The notes: generated from the sequence alone by a model not told the origin. A stretch of DNA of 64,000 nucleotides from an uncultured Pseudoteredinibacter sp. (GCF_947502065.1 NZ_CANMYE010000001.1:1535726-1599725), one strand, 5' to 3'. Positions 45,184-53,672 are shown, numbered from the stretch's first letter. Translations and numbers: made by a program.

Positions 45184-45511
45184 CGTCAACAGCCTCTTGC
45201 AAGCTGCTTTGATTGTCATGCTTATTTTGCCGCTGTTTTTCTAGCTTTTTACGATAGGTACTTTTTCGCCGCTTTGTGGGAGAGAAAATCAGCTTAAACA
45301 ACCATATAAAAAAACCCAGCACAATTAATGAACTAGCGACGACAAACAACCAAACAGAGCCCCCAAGGCCTGAAGAGCTGCCCCCTTGCATATCATATGT
45401 TTCTTGCAAGCCTGGAACATCACCCTCAGCAATAAGCTCTGTAGAAAATAAACCAGCAGCCAACAAGATAAAGCTAAAAGTGGTAATCAATACAATAATT
45501 TGTCTTTTCAT
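45176..45511 (-). CDS. Small membrane protein, unknown function
   Basis: 111 residues: an N-terminal hydrophobic signal-like segment (5-25), a short periplasmic loop (Gly/Ser-rich), a second helix (about 54-74) and a strongly basic cytoplasmic tail (SPTKRRKSTYRKKLEKQRQN). Family not recognised. Lies between the lipoprotein and DUF3592-like genes on the same strand. Confidence 0.6.
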   Translation of the reverse strand: MKRQIIVLITTFSFILLAAGLFSTELIAEGDVPGLQETYDMQGGSSSGLGGSVWLFVVASSLIVLGFFIWLFKLIFSPTKRRKSTYRKKLEKQRQNKHDNQSSLQEAVDDD

Positions 45512-45536
45512 TTTTATACTATAGCGCCATTATGAT

Positions 45537-46046
45537 TTACCGGTTTTCAAAAATAAGGCCTTGCAGCCTGCGATAATTCAGCCAAGCCTTAAGAAACAGA
45601 ATGGAACTGCCTAGTAACAAAATAATCATTGAGCCGAATACAAATGCCACCTGGTAAATATTTGTTGCATAAAGCCGGCCATCTTTGGCATTCGAAGAAT
45701 CAAAATAAACCCTTATTGAAGTGCCTATTGGAGCTGGGTAATCAAGCCTAGCTAAAGATTGGTATTCAATTCCTTTAAAAGTGTATTTATAAGTAACTCG
45801 CCATTTGGAGAACTCCACACCCGTTCCTGACTGTCGATAACTCTCCCCCTCCAAGCCGACAACTTCACCAAGCACTACTTCATTCAAAGACAAGCTGTGC
45901 CACTGCGATTCAATACCTTTTGCACCACCAAAGCCAAAATACAGAAATACCGTGAGTAATGAGAGCCCAGCCGCCACTCCTAGCTGCCAGGTGTAACGAT
46001 TTTTTAGAAAATTCCTTTGTTGCCTTTGCTTAGGATTTAGAGCCAT
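45537..46046 (-). CDS. DUF3592-like membrane protein
   Basis: 169 residues: a transmembrane helix near 22-40, an extracytoplasmic beta domain (FSKWRVTYKYTFKGIEYQSLARLDYPAPIGTSIRVYFD), and a second helix near 132-152. The central pattern, with Y-x-y-x-V-G-like strands and PVGT-like turn, is that of DUF3592. Function unknown. First gene of a probable three-gene minus-strand unit. Confidence 0.7.
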   Translation of the reverse strand: MALNPKQRQQRNFLKNRYTWQLGVAAGLSLLTVFLYFGFGGAKGIESQWHSLSLNEVVLGEVVGLEGESYRQSGTGVEFSKWRVTYKYTFKGIEYQSLARLDYPAPIGTSIRVYFDSSNAKDGRLYATNIYQVAFVFGSMIILLLGSSILFLKAWLNYRRLQGLIFENR

Positions 46047-46252
46047 TTGATTTCCCTTTTGAATGGCTGGTGTGGGATTAACACGTAGAGATTAGAGCTT
46101 TGCAGCTAAGTCAGCGGGTGTATATCGCTAGAAATGGTTTATGGCTGACTTGCTTGTTGTATAGAAAGGAGGGTTGTGTGGGCCAAGTTAATAAACGAAG
46201 TGGCTGATAAAAGGAATTAAGGGTGCCTGCTTTAGGGCCCACTATTAAACCC

Positions 46253-46280
46253 GGGGTCAGAACCCACGGGTTCTGACCCC
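46253..46280. repeat. 28-bp REP-like palindrome, copy 1
   Basis: Arms GGGGTCAGAACCC and GGGTTCTGACCCC are perfect 13-bp complements around the dinucleotide AC. Same arms as the copy at 46391 and, with one mismatch, the copy at 52205. Confidence 0.8.
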
Positions 46281-46390
46281 ACGCTAAGCCAAGCATATAC
46301 AATAAGCCCCAGGGCTTTCGTTGGCCTAATGAATAAAGAAACACTGACACAAGGGATTAACGAGCCAGCGATAAAGCTCACTACAAACCC

Positions 46391-46418
46391 GGGGTCAGAA
46401 CCCATGGGTTCTGACCCC
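46391..46418. repeat. 28-bp REP-like palindrome, copy 2
   Basis: Identical arms to copy 1, central dinucleotide AT, 138 bp further on in a partly duplicated context. Confidence 0.8.
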
Positions 46419-46434
46419 ACTCGAAGCCAAGCAC

Positions 46435-46478
46435 ATACAAAAAAGCCCCAGCGCTTTCGCGCTAGGGCTTTTTTGTAT
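46435..46478 (-). terminator. Terminator of tRNA-Ser
   Basis: Hairpin ATACAAAAAAGCCC(C)AGCGC / GCGCT(A)GGGCTTTTTTGTAT with a TTTC loop, directly after the tRNA 3' end on the minus strand, followed by a T-run. Confidence 0.8.
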
Positions 46479-46567
<89 letters not shown>

Positions 46568-46634
46568 ACAGGAAACAGATGGGCTCTGTTTCAAGAGGGC
46601 GCAACTGTACACAAAAGCTCTTTGGGATGCAATC

Positions 46635-47195
46635 TTAGTTGGGCCAATTTTGAAAAAAATCAGGCACTTGCAGCTCTGGTGCGCTGCGCTTTGGTATTTG
46701 TGGAGTTCCCATATAAACGAAGCCCACAATTTCTTCATTGACTTGTAACCCCAGGCCATCTTTAACCACTTGGTGGAAAGCCATATCACCACTGCGCCAA
46801 TAGGCACCGACTCCAAGAGCAAAGGCCGCAGTGATCATATTTTGAACGGAAGCTGCCGCCGCCATTAGCTGCTCTTCTCTGGGTACCTTAGGGTGCTCTA
46901 TGATATTTGCAATGGCAACGTATAGACAGGGTGCCCGTAATGGCATTTTTAAAAAACGCTCTTTTTGCGACTCGTCCAATCCAGGCTTATCGAGCAGCGC
47001 CGCTTTTAAATAAAGCTCACCCAAAGACTTCAAACCTTCATCACTAATGTACAAATAACGCCAAGGTCTTAAATTACCGTGGTCTGCCGCCCGAAGAGCG
47101 GCGGCCTCAATATCTGCGCGCTGCTCCTGGGTCGGCCCAGGGGCTTGTAATTTACCGTGTGAGATTCGATTTTTTAGGGCATCTAAAGCTTGCAT
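46635..47195 (-). CDS. Nitroreductase family protein, YdjA-like
   Basis: FMN-dependent NAD(P)H reductase, 186 residues. The pattern ALDALKNRIS, AALRAADHGNLRPWRYLYI, VPREEQLMAAAASVQNMITAAFALGVGAYWRSG and VGFVYMGTPQ matches the minimal single-domain nitroreductases such as E. coli YdjA. Physiological substrate unknown. It lies immediately upstream of tRNA-Ser on the same strand. Confidence 0.87.
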   Translation of the reverse strand: MQALDALKNRISHGKLQAPGPTQEQRADIEAAALRAADHGNLRPWRYLYISDEGLKSLGELYLKAALLDKPGLDESQKERFLKMPLRAPCLYVAIANIIEHPKVPREEQLMAAAASVQNMITAAFALGVGAYWRSGDMAFHQVVKDGLGLQVNEEIVGFVYMGTPQIPKRSAPELQVPDFFQNWPN

Positions 47196-47514
47196 ATTGT
47201 ATATATTTCAGTCAGATAGAGAATATTTTTAATAAAATACACAAATGCTCATCAAAAAGCGAAGCGAAAGCATATTCTTCTAATCAATTGTACTACGAAC
47301 CGAGAAAATATACGCCATAAAGACCAAACAGGCGCTAATTTGTGAAATATACATCTATATTATGTAGTAATTGAGCTTATTAGTGAGCTTTATGCATTAA
47401 GCTCTTCCATTCCAGCATTAAAAAGACGATGATAGCTGGGTTTTGTGATCTACTACACATTATCCGAGACCCAACTACAATTAACACAAGATGCCAAAGT
47501 AGTTTTCGCGCTTG
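47196..47514. other. Divergent intergenic region (nitroreductase / adenylate cyclase)
   Basis: About 320 AT-rich bp holding the promoters of two divergent genes. No regulatory palindrome or small gene that I can support. Confidence 0.5.
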
Positions 47515-48927
47515 ATGAATAAAACAACGGAATTTGCTAACAGCACCAGTAATCAGGCTCAGGAATTGCCTGAATACCCTTTATATTTCAGGATTTTACT
47601 GTGCTTCTCAATGATCGGAACCTTAGCGACTGGTTTACAGTGGCCTGAGGTCGATTATTTGCGCTCGGGTGCCATTATTGGTCTACTCGCCTATCTCTAT
47701 GCCACTTACAGTCTACAAAAGCGACTAAGGGACGACACCAACCCTCCCCTATCTGTCATTCTAGGTACATTAGACAGCTTCTTTATGGGCGCCTGTATTG
47801 GCATTATTGAGCTGAGCCTTTTACCCGCCATACTCTTTTGGATTCTCATTCAATTTAATGCCATTACCAGTGGCGGACAACAAAAATGGCTTAGAGATAA
47901 TATTGCCTATTTTGTGGGCTTAGGGCTGGTATTGCTGATAAGAGAGCCAGACTGGTCGGTTAGCGGACGCCTAGAAATGGGGGTTGCAGGGCTTATCGGG
48001 ATTGCAGCCTACTTTTGCGCCTACGGGGTTTACACTAAGAAGCGCCTAGAGTCCTTGGACTTTGAGCATCAAAAGCTACTAAAAGATCAGACTACCCACA
48101 AGTTGCGCTCATATCAGCTATCTCGCTATTTACCACCACCGGTTTGGAAGGCCATTAACAGAGAAAACAGCAAGCCGCCTCCAACCCAGCGTAAAAAGCT
48201 AACCTGCTTTTTTTCTGACATCAAAGACTTCTCTGTTCTGGCGGAAGAACTTGAAGCCGAAACCCTAACCGATTTGCTTAACAACTATCTTACCGAAATG
48301 TCGAAGATTGTTGAGGAGCATGGCGGCACCATTGATAAGTTTATGGGCGATGCCATTATGGTGTTGTTTGGTGATAACGATAGTAAGGGTGCCAAAGCCG
48401 ATTGCCGCCGCTGTCTTGCTATGGCGATCGCAATGCGTAAGCGAATGAAGGTTTTGCAACAACAGTGGCGCAATCAGGGTATTAGCCGCCCCTTAAGCAT
48501 TCGTATGGGCATTAATACCGGTTACTGCACTGTTGGCACCTTCGGTACTCGCCATCACTTGGATTACACCGCTCTTGGTGCCCATGTAAACTTGGCAAGC
48601 CGCCTAGAATCTGCAGCCTCTCCTGGTGAAATCCTAATCACCCATGAATCTTGGTCACTGATTAAAGACGTTGTTTTATGCCAGGACAAGGGTGAAATTA
48701 CCGTTAAAGGTTTCAGTCACCCTATTAAGGTGTATCAGGTTATCGACTTGCGTAAAAACCTAGGTAAGCAACAAAATTATATCGAAGAGAATACCGAAGG
48801 CTTTGCCATGCACCTAGACATGGACAAGCTAAGAAATTACGATCGCGAGAGAATTATTAAGACGCTAGAAAGTGCAGTCACTACACTTAAGGGGCAAGAC
48901 ATTATCAGCATCAAGAAAGACCTGTAG
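47515..48927 (+). CDS. Membrane-bound class III adenylate cyclase
   Basis: Makes cAMP from ATP. 470 residues from the ATG at 47515 (the preceding TTG is an alternative). The N-terminal 180 residues have about six hydrophobic helices; a linker follows, then the cyclase catalytic domain (about 220-410). Metal-binding Asp residues are in FFSDIKDF and FMGDAIMVLFGD. The base-selecting residues are Lys in TIDKFMGD and Asp in HHLDYTALGAHVNLASRLE, the pair found in adenylate rather than guanylate cyclases. The layout resembles CyaB-type MASE2 cyclases of pseudomonads. Confidence 0.88.
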   Translation: MNKTTEFANSTSNQAQELPEYPLYFRILLCFSMIGTLATGLQWPEVDYLRSGAIIGLLAYLYATYSLQKRLRDDTNPPLSVILGTLDSFFMGACIGIIELSLLPAILFWILIQFNAITSGGQQKWLRDNIAYFVGLGLVLLIREPDWSVSGRLEMGVAGLIGIAAYFCAYGVYTKKRLESLDFEHQKLLKDQTTHKLRSYQLSRYLPPPVWKAINRENSKPPPTQRKKLTCFFSDIKDFSVLAEELEAETLTDLLNNYLTEMSKIVEEHGGTIDKFMGDAIMVLFGDNDSKGAKADCRRCLAMAIAMRKRMKVLQQQWRNQGISRPLSIRMGINTGYCTVGTFGTRHHLDYTALGAHVNLASRLESAASPGEILITHESWSLIKDVVLCQDKGEITVKGFSHPIKVYQVIDLRKNLGKQQNYIEENTEGFAMHLDMDKLRNYDRERIIKTLESAVTTLKGQDIISIKKDL

Positions 48928-49015
48928 TTCATTGGCAAAAAACTCCCCCCGCTAGCACAGCTTGTTTTTCTATTTCTTGTTTTTTGCCCTTCTTCTCAAA
49001 GTCACAATACAGCCA

Positions 49016-49840
49016 TTACTGCCTAACTAAACGCGAGGCGATCTCTAAGGCATCATGCGCCTCATTTAAACTGTGCCGCAGTGGATTGATATCCAAGCCG
49101 CCTCGGCGTGTGTATCGCGCATAGACCATCAAAGAGCTAGGCTGGCAACGCTCCATAATGTCGCAATAGATACGCTCAACACAGTTCTCATGAAAGTCTT
49201 GATGATCGCGAAAAGATACAACATAGCGCAGTAACCCTTCAGCACAAATTTGCTTGCCTGAATAACTCACAATCAAAGTTGCCCAATCAGGTTGCGCGGT
49301 TACCGGGCAATTGGATTTAAGCAAGTCACTGTAAAGTGTCTCACTGCGCTCCTCCTCCAATGTATTCAGTAAGTTGGCATTGGGCTGATAATCTGTGATT
49401 TTTACCTCTTGCTGATCAATACAGCTGCCACGAGGCCGCTGTACACCCGTTGCTGCAAACTGGTCTAAGCCTTCAAGATCCACCAAAACTGGAACACCAG
49501 CCGCCACCTTAAGATCGGATTCCAAGGTAGCTAGAACTTCGGAGCGATTATTGAAACGAGTTTGATTAAAAGAGTTTAGATACAACTTAAAGGACTTTGA
49601 CTCAATAATATTGGGGGAATCGGCAGGTATCGCAAAAACTGCAATAGCTTGTTGAGGCAAACCATTGTGGTTTAACCAAGAAACCTCATAGGCTGTCCAT
49701 ATATCGACACCCGCAAAAGGCAGCTGTTGCTGGTCGATCGCTAAACTCTCGCGCGCAAGGCTCCTAGGAATAGGATCCAAAAGCGACGGCGTGTAAACTG
49801 AAATGTACTCAGTGTGCTTACCCAGTTGTAAATGATCCAC
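49016..49840 (-). CDS. queF: NADPH-dependent 7-cyano-7-deazaguanine reductase QueF
   Basis: Reduces preQ0 to preQ1 in queuosine synthesis. 274 residues, the long two-domain proteobacterial form. The nucleophile is Cys178 in LKSNCPVTAQPDWATL, with FRDHQDFHENCVERIY supplying the catalytic Asp and His region. The start is a GTG at 49840, since no upstream in-frame ATG exists. No other queuosine gene is adjacent. Confidence 0.94.
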   Translation of the reverse strand: MDHLQLGKHTEYISVYTPSLLDPIPRSLARESLAIDQQQLPFAGVDIWTAYEVSWLNHNGLPQQAIAVFAIPADSPNIIESKSFKLYLNSFNQTRFNNRSEVLATLESDLKVAAGVPVLVDLEGLDQFAATGVQRPRGSCIDQQEVKITDYQPNANLLNTLEEERSETLYSDLLKSNCPVTAQPDWATLIVSYSGKQICAEGLLRYVVSFRDHQDFHENCVERIYCDIMERCQPSSLMVYARYTRRGGLDINPLRHSLNEAHDALEIASRLVRQ

Positions 49841-49936
49841 AATAGACTCTTCAATTATTTTCTTAAGTAAGACTGCAACTTGAAATTAAACTCGCTGCTG
49901 TTTATAAACCTTGATTAATCTCGCGCGCTAAATGCA

Positions 49937-50710
49937 TTAGGAGCGCAAGCGCTTTCCTGACTCCAGTAAATACATGGAGATCGTCGCCAGCACGACAATA
50001 AATGCCATTACACCCATAAATGCATAATGCACCTGAATATCTGTTACACCTAAGATGCCATATCGGAACACATTAACCATATACAAAATAGGGTTCAGCA
50101 GAGAAACACCCTGCCAAAACTCTGGCAACAAGCTTATCGAATAAAAGACACCACCCAAATAGGTAAGAGGTGTGAGGATAAAAGTGGGCACAATAGAGAT
50201 ATCATCAAAGGAGTTTGCGAATACCGCATTGATAAACCCCATTAATGAAAATAAAACAGACGTTAAAAATACAATGGCCACTGTTATCGCCAAGTTTTGA
50301 ACTTGTAGCTTAGTAAATAACAATGACATTAAGGTCACCAAGAAACCAACAGCGAGCCCGCGGGCTACCCCGCCCAAGACATAGCCGATCAAGATGATGT
50401 AATTAGGTGTTGGTGAAACCAGTATTTCCTCGATACTGTGCTGAAACTTTGCACTATAAAATGACGACACCACATTAGAATAGGAGTTGGTAATAACCGA
50501 CATCATAATCAAACCCGGTACAACAAACTCCATATAGCTGAAGCCACCCATCTCGCCAATACGGCTACCAATTAAGGTACCGAAAATCACAAAGTATAAG
50601 GACATGGTAATAACTGGTGGCAAAAGGGTTTGCACCCAGATACGAGAGAAGCGATGTATCTCTTTATTGAGTATCGTTTGTAAAGCGACCCATTGTTGTT
50701 GTAGCGTCAT
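49937..50710 (-). CDS. yadH: ABC-2 type transporter permease (YadH-like)
   Basis: Inner-membrane permease of an ABC-2 exporter; six hydrophobic segments. 257 residues with a cytoplasmic N-terminus (LNKEIHRFSRIWVQTLLPPVI) and conserved FGTLIGSRIG, SVVSSFYSAKFQHSIEEILVSPTPNY and LTPLTYLGGVFYSI, as in YadH. Overlaps the ATPase stop codon by one base (TAATG). Substrate unknown. Confidence 0.88.
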   Translation of the reverse strand: MTLQQQWVALQTILNKEIHRFSRIWVQTLLPPVITMSLYFVIFGTLIGSRIGEMGGFSYMEFVVPGLIMMSVITNSYSNVVSSFYSAKFQHSIEEILVSPTPNYIILIGYVLGGVARGLAVGFLVTLMSLLFTKLQVQNLAITVAIVFLTSVLFSLMGFINAVFANSFDDISIVPTFILTPLTYLGGVFYSISLLPEFWQGVSLLNPILYMVNVFRYGILGVTDIQVHYAFMGVMAFIVVLATISMYLLESGKRLRS

Positions 50711-51636
50711 TAGCCTTCTCCTCCATTTTTACTCACCATGGAGACGAATAATTCTTCTAGCCTATTCGCCTTATTTCTCATACTCAACACTTCAACACCC
50801 TGCTCTTGCAGCGCTAAAAATACGGGGTTGAGAGACTGCCCCTTCTCAACTTCAATCTCGATACTGTGATCTTCTATCAATTGGCAATGGTAGCCTTTTA
50901 ATTCAGGAAGCTGGCTTAGCGCCTCTTTAGTATCAAGTACGAAGTGCTCTTTATTAAGGGTTTTGAGCAAGGCTTTAACGCTAGTATTTTCAACGATTTC
51001 GCCATGATTAATAATGGCAATGTTTCTACACAGGCTCTCAGCCTCTTCTAAATAATGGGTTGTTAAAATTATGGTGGTACCAGCCTCATTAATTTCCTTA
51101 AGAAACTCCCACATCGATCGGCGCAGTTCAATATCAACGCCAGCGGTTGGCTCATCTAGGATTAATAAGCGCGGCTTATGAATCAAAGCACGCACGATCA
51201 TCAAGCGACGCTTCATGCCGCCAGACAGCATTCGGGCTTGATCATTCCTCTTTTCCCATAAGCCCAGCTTGCGTAAATACTCTTCAGCTCGCTCCTTAGC
51301 CAGCTCTCTAGGCATGCCATAATAGCCCGCTTGATTCAGCACGATGCGCCAAGGGGTTTCAAATTGGCTGAAGTTGAACTCTTGAGGAACAATACCCAAC
51401 TCTTGCTTAGCCAGAGAAAAATCTTGGTCGATATCATGACCAAAAACACTTACCTTTCCAGCTGTTTTTCTAACCAAAGAGCAGATCACCCCAATGGTAG
51501 TAGATTTGCCTGCCCCATTGGGGCCTAGCAAGGCAAAAAAATCGCCTTCTTCAACAGACAGGTCAATTCCCTTCAGCGCCTGAAAGTCATTGCCATAAAC
51601 TTTTTGCAAACCTTTAATATCTAGGGCCTTGCCCAT
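50710..51636 (-). CDS. yadG: ABC transporter ATP-binding protein (YadG-like)
   Basis: ATPase of the exporter with the downstream permease. 308 residues: Walker A LLGPNGAGKST, Q-loop VPQEFNFSQFET, signature LSGGMKRRL, Walker B LLILDEPTAGVD, switch His in TTHYLEEAE, and a C-terminal extension typical of this subfamily. One-base overlap with the permease gene indicates an operon. Confidence 0.9.
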   Translation of the reverse strand: MGKALDIKGLQKVYGNDFQALKGIDLSVEEGDFFALLGPNGAGKSTTIGVICSLVRKTAGKVSVFGHDIDQDFSLAKQELGIVPQEFNFSQFETPWRIVLNQAGYYGMPRELAKERAEEYLRKLGLWEKRNDQARMLSGGMKRRLMIVRALIHKPRLLILDEPTAGVDIELRRSMWEFLKEINEAGTTIILTTHYLEEAESLCRNIAIINHGEIVENTSVKALLKTLNKEHFVLDTKEALSQLPELKGYHCQLIEDHSIEIEVEKGQSLNPVFLALQEQGVEVLSMRNKANRLEELFVSMVSKNGGEG

Positions 51637-51713
51637 ATAAAGCTCCTTAATGCAGGCCGCTTAACAGCCTTTAGGTAAGAAGGGGTATAATGACTACCCA
51701 CTAGGAGTTCACC

Positions 51714-52106
51714 ATGAATCAAAAACAATATTGTACACAACAACTGCAGAATCTGGCGCACGAAGTTAGCCAACAAGCGCCTTTTGCCGAAGCAAATGAA
51801 GAATTACCCCTAACAGAAAGTGATCAGCGATTTCTCGATACACTTACACACCTCGCCGCACCCGGTACTCCTCATGACGAAAGCTTTTTCGAACAGGGCC
51901 AGTGGTTAATCGGCCAAAGCGTCGCCAACCAAGCCCATCTCACAGCCTTAATCCCCAGGGATTTATTTTGGTACTTCGGCGGTGACTGCCTGCACTACAT
52001 GCCAGACGAGGAAATCAGCAAGTTTCAGCAGCTAGAAGAAGCCTGCTACGACAAAGAAAGCAACGACTACCAAGAAGAACGCGCACGCATCTTTGGACTC
52101 CACTGA
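51714..52106 (+). CDS. Conserved hypothetical protein (PA2817-like)
   Basis: 130 residues, soluble and acidic, helical by eye: LTESDQRFLDTLTHLAAPGTPHDESFFEQGQWLIGQSVANQAHLTALIPRDLFWYFGGDCLHYMPDEEI. This WLIG...IPRDLFWYFGGDCLHYMPDEEI pattern is that of a small conserved pseudomonad family of unknown function. A GGAG lies upstream of the ATG, and the gene is divergent from the YadGH-like operon. Confidence 0.72.
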   Translation: MNQKQYCTQQLQNLAHEVSQQAPFAEANEELPLTESDQRFLDTLTHLAAPGTPHDESFFEQGQWLIGQSVANQAHLTALIPRDLFWYFGGDCLHYMPDEEISKFQQLEEACYDKESNDYQEERARIFGLH

Positions 52107-52204
52107 GTTAGCCTATATTGAGGCTCTTGTGTTTTTTTCTAGTGCACCTGATAAATTTATTTACCCGCTAAGCACATAAGAACACCTAAGCCCGCAGGCA
52201 ACCC

Positions 52205-52232
52205 GGGGTCAGAACCCAAGGGTTCTGACCTC
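52205..52232. repeat. 28-bp REP-like palindrome, copy 3
   Basis: GGGGTCAGAACCC, centre AA, GGGTTCTGACCTC: same family as the two copies near 46.3 kb, with one mismatch in the right arm. Confidence 0.75.
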
Positions 52233-52369
52233 ATTTCAAAGCAACTTTAGACAAGACCATCACCCAATAAAGGATAAGCGCATCTTCGGGACAGGTTGAC
52301 ACATAGATATACGCTAATATCGCGAAAACTAAAACAGAAGTATTTTAAAGGAAAACAAATAGACCAACC

Positions 52370-52485
52370 GAAGCCACGATAGCGGGACAAAATCGCCCGG
52401 AGCGATTTTAGACAGCTTCGCTGCCCCGAAGGGGTGAGCGCCTTGGATGGCGCGAATCCAACGAGATGAAATCTCGATTCCCGTG
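52370..52485. repeat. Hairpin array next to tRNA-Gly copy 1
   Basis: Consecutive stem-loops: AAAATCGC/GCGATTTT (52389-52409), CCCCGAAGGGG, GCGCC/GGCGC (52438-52453, loop TTGGAT) and CGAGAT/ATCTCG. A homologous array lies at 53214-53382. It resembles the terminal repeats around the tRNA-Arg element, sharing the GGG-CAAAAT..CGC / GCG..ATTTT stem. Confidence 0.7.
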
Positions 52486-52548
52486 TTAACCGAAAGCAAC
52501 CACGTTAAAGAATCATGAGGAGTATAAACTTGTGGATTCTAGAAAAAC

Positions 52549-52624
52549 TGGAGCGGGAAACGAGATTCGAACTCGCGACCCCAACCTTGGCAAGGTTGTG
52601 CTCTACCAACTGAGCTATTCCCGC
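52549..52624 (-). tRNA. tRNA-Gly(GCC), copy 1
   Basis: 76-nt cloverleaf, GCGGGAA acceptor, anticodon loop TTGCCAA, encoded CCA. Two nt separate it from tRNA-Glu upstream on the same strand. Confidence 0.96.
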
Positions 52625-52626
52625 AA

Positions 52627-52702
52627 TGGCGTCCCCTAGGGGAGTCGAACCCCTGTTACCGCCGTGAAAGGGCGGTGTCCTAGGCCTCTAGACGAAGGGG
52701 AC
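52627..52702 (-). tRNA. tRNA-Glu(TTC), copy 1
   Basis: 76-nt cloverleaf, GTCCCCT acceptor, anticodon stem CCGCC/GGCGG with loop CTTTCAC (anticodon TTC), encoded CCA. First gene of a two-tRNA transcript. Confidence 0.96.
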
Positions 52703-52743
52703 TTAGGACTTTCCAAACACTGTCTGTGCCGGAAGAGCTGCGC

Positions 52744-52772
52744 ATTCTAGAGATCTACCCTACCCCTGTCAA
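52744..52772 (-). promoter_or_regulatory. Promoter of tRNA-Glu/Gly operon copy 1
   Basis: On the minus strand: TTGACA (52767-52772), 17-bp spacer, TAGAAT (52744-52749), followed by GCGC before the tRNA. The same hexamers and spacing precede copy 2. Confidence 0.8.
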
Positions 52773-52860
52773 CAACTAGTTAGCGTTTTTTTAATATTTT
52801 TTAAAAACAAAGGCTTATAGAGTTTTTAAGGCCGTCAGATCGAAGAATCAAAACTACCTT

Positions 52861-53133
52861 TTATCCCACCGCCCAACGAATCAAGCCAACCACAACGAAA
52901 CACATGAAAGGCAGTGCACCAGCAGAGGCAAATACCCCAAAGGCATACCAGGAAGCATAAAAGAGCCCGCCCTTACAACCCAGCCATGAAACGCCTGCAA
53001 GCCACTCACCTCACCAATACATCTTAAATAGATGCCCAGTAGAGAAATGAAAGAATACACCCGAAGCTAAAGCAGCAGGACCAATTGCCAGAGCAACCTT
53101 GGGCAGCTCCACCACCCCAAAGAGGGAGCATCC
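52861..53133 (-). pseudogene. Degenerate small membrane-protein gene with in-frame TGA
   Basis: Minus-strand frame ending at the TAA of 52861-52863. Reading upstream it gives a coherent hydrophobic C-terminus (FVVVGLIRWAVG), FYASWYAFGVFASAGALPF and WLAGVSWLGCKGG, then a TGA codon at 53011-53013. The same frame continues beyond it with VFFHFSTGHLFKMYW and VVELPKVALAIGPAALASG. The part after the TGA has no ATG, GTG or TTG near its beginning, so this looks like one small two-helix protein of about 90 residues broken by a Trp-to-stop change (TGG to TGA). Family not recognised; readthrough is the less likely alternative. Confidence 0.45.
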
Positions 53134-53213
53134 GGATGATGGGATGGAAGCATACGAACATGCCAATGACGCGAAAACTAAAAACGCAGAATTTTAAAGG
53201 GAATCAAACAGCC

Positions 53214-53382
53214 CCTCGAAGCCACGGTAGCGGGACAAAATCGCCTGGAGCGATTTTTGACAGCTCTGCTGCCCCGAAGGGGTGAGCACCTTGGATGGTG
53301 CGAATCGACGCATACGGACATGCTAATGTCGCGATTGCAGGAGCAAAAGAGCGACAAACGAGATGTAATCTCGATTCCCGTC
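53214..53382. repeat. Hairpin array next to tRNA-Gly copy 2
   Basis: Homologue of 52370-52485: AAAATCGC/GCGATTTT (53237-53257), CCCCGAAGGGG, GCACC/GGTGC (53286-53301, loop TTGGAT), CGAGAT/ATCTCG. Between the last two hairpins it has about 50 extra bases, including another copy of the CATAC-GACATGC-AATG-CGCG unit. Confidence 0.7.
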
Positions 53383-53447
53383 TGGAGCAAAGGCAACCAA
53401 GCAACGGAGATATCGAAACGAAAAGATCTGTAGATTCTGAAAGAAAC

Positions 53448-53523
53448 TGGAGCGGGAAACGAGATTCGAACTCGCGACCCCAACCTTGGCAAGGTTGTGC
53501 TCTACCAACTGAGCTATTCCCGC
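53448..53523 (-). tRNA. tRNA-Gly(GCC), copy 2
   Basis: Same sequence as copy 1 at 52549-52624; three nt from tRNA-Glu copy 2. Confidence 0.96.
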
Positions 53524-53526
53524 AAA

Positions 53527-53602
53527 TGGCGTCCCCTAGGGGAGTCGAACCCCTGTTACCGCCGTGAAAGGGCGGTGTCCTAGGCCTCTAGACGAAGGGG
53601 AC
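53527..53602 (-). tRNA. tRNA-Glu(TTC), copy 2
   Basis: Same sequence as copy 1 at 52627-52702. The tandem direct duplication therefore covers promoter, both tRNAs and the 3' hairpin array. Confidence 0.96.
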
Positions 53603-53643
53603 GTAGGACCTTCAAAACGCTGTCTGCGTCAGAAGTGGGGCGC

Positions 53644-53672
53644 ATTCTATGGAGATGGGCCCCTACTGTCAA
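53644..53672 (-). promoter_or_regulatory. Promoter of tRNA-Glu/Gly operon copy 2
   Basis: TTGACA (53667-53672), 17-bp spacer, TAGAAT (53644-53649) on the minus strand; spacer sequence diverges from copy 1 but spacing is identical. Confidence 0.8.

Larger units (their letters stand above)
52107..52548. other. Intergenic region with REP copy and hairpin array
   Basis: 440 bp with no gene. It holds the third 28-bp palindrome (52205-52232), a CATA...CGCTAATATCGCG stretch that recurs twice near 53.15 and 53.31 kb, and the first hairpin array. Confidence 0.6.
52703..53447. other. Spacer between the two tRNA-Glu/Gly operons
   Basis: About 745 bp containing promoter copy 1, the degenerate membrane-protein gene and the second hairpin array. 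Nothing else coding is supported. Confidence 0.55.

Noticed and set aside
52370..53382. CRISPR array
   Set aside because: The repeated units are unequal, adjacent hairpins without regular spacers, and no cas gene is present.
53085..53567. Several overlapping reading frames through the second tRNA-Glu/Gly copy
   Set aside because: They translate tRNA and hairpin sequence (typical spurious peptides such as WSGKRDSNSRP) and have no homologous composition outside it.
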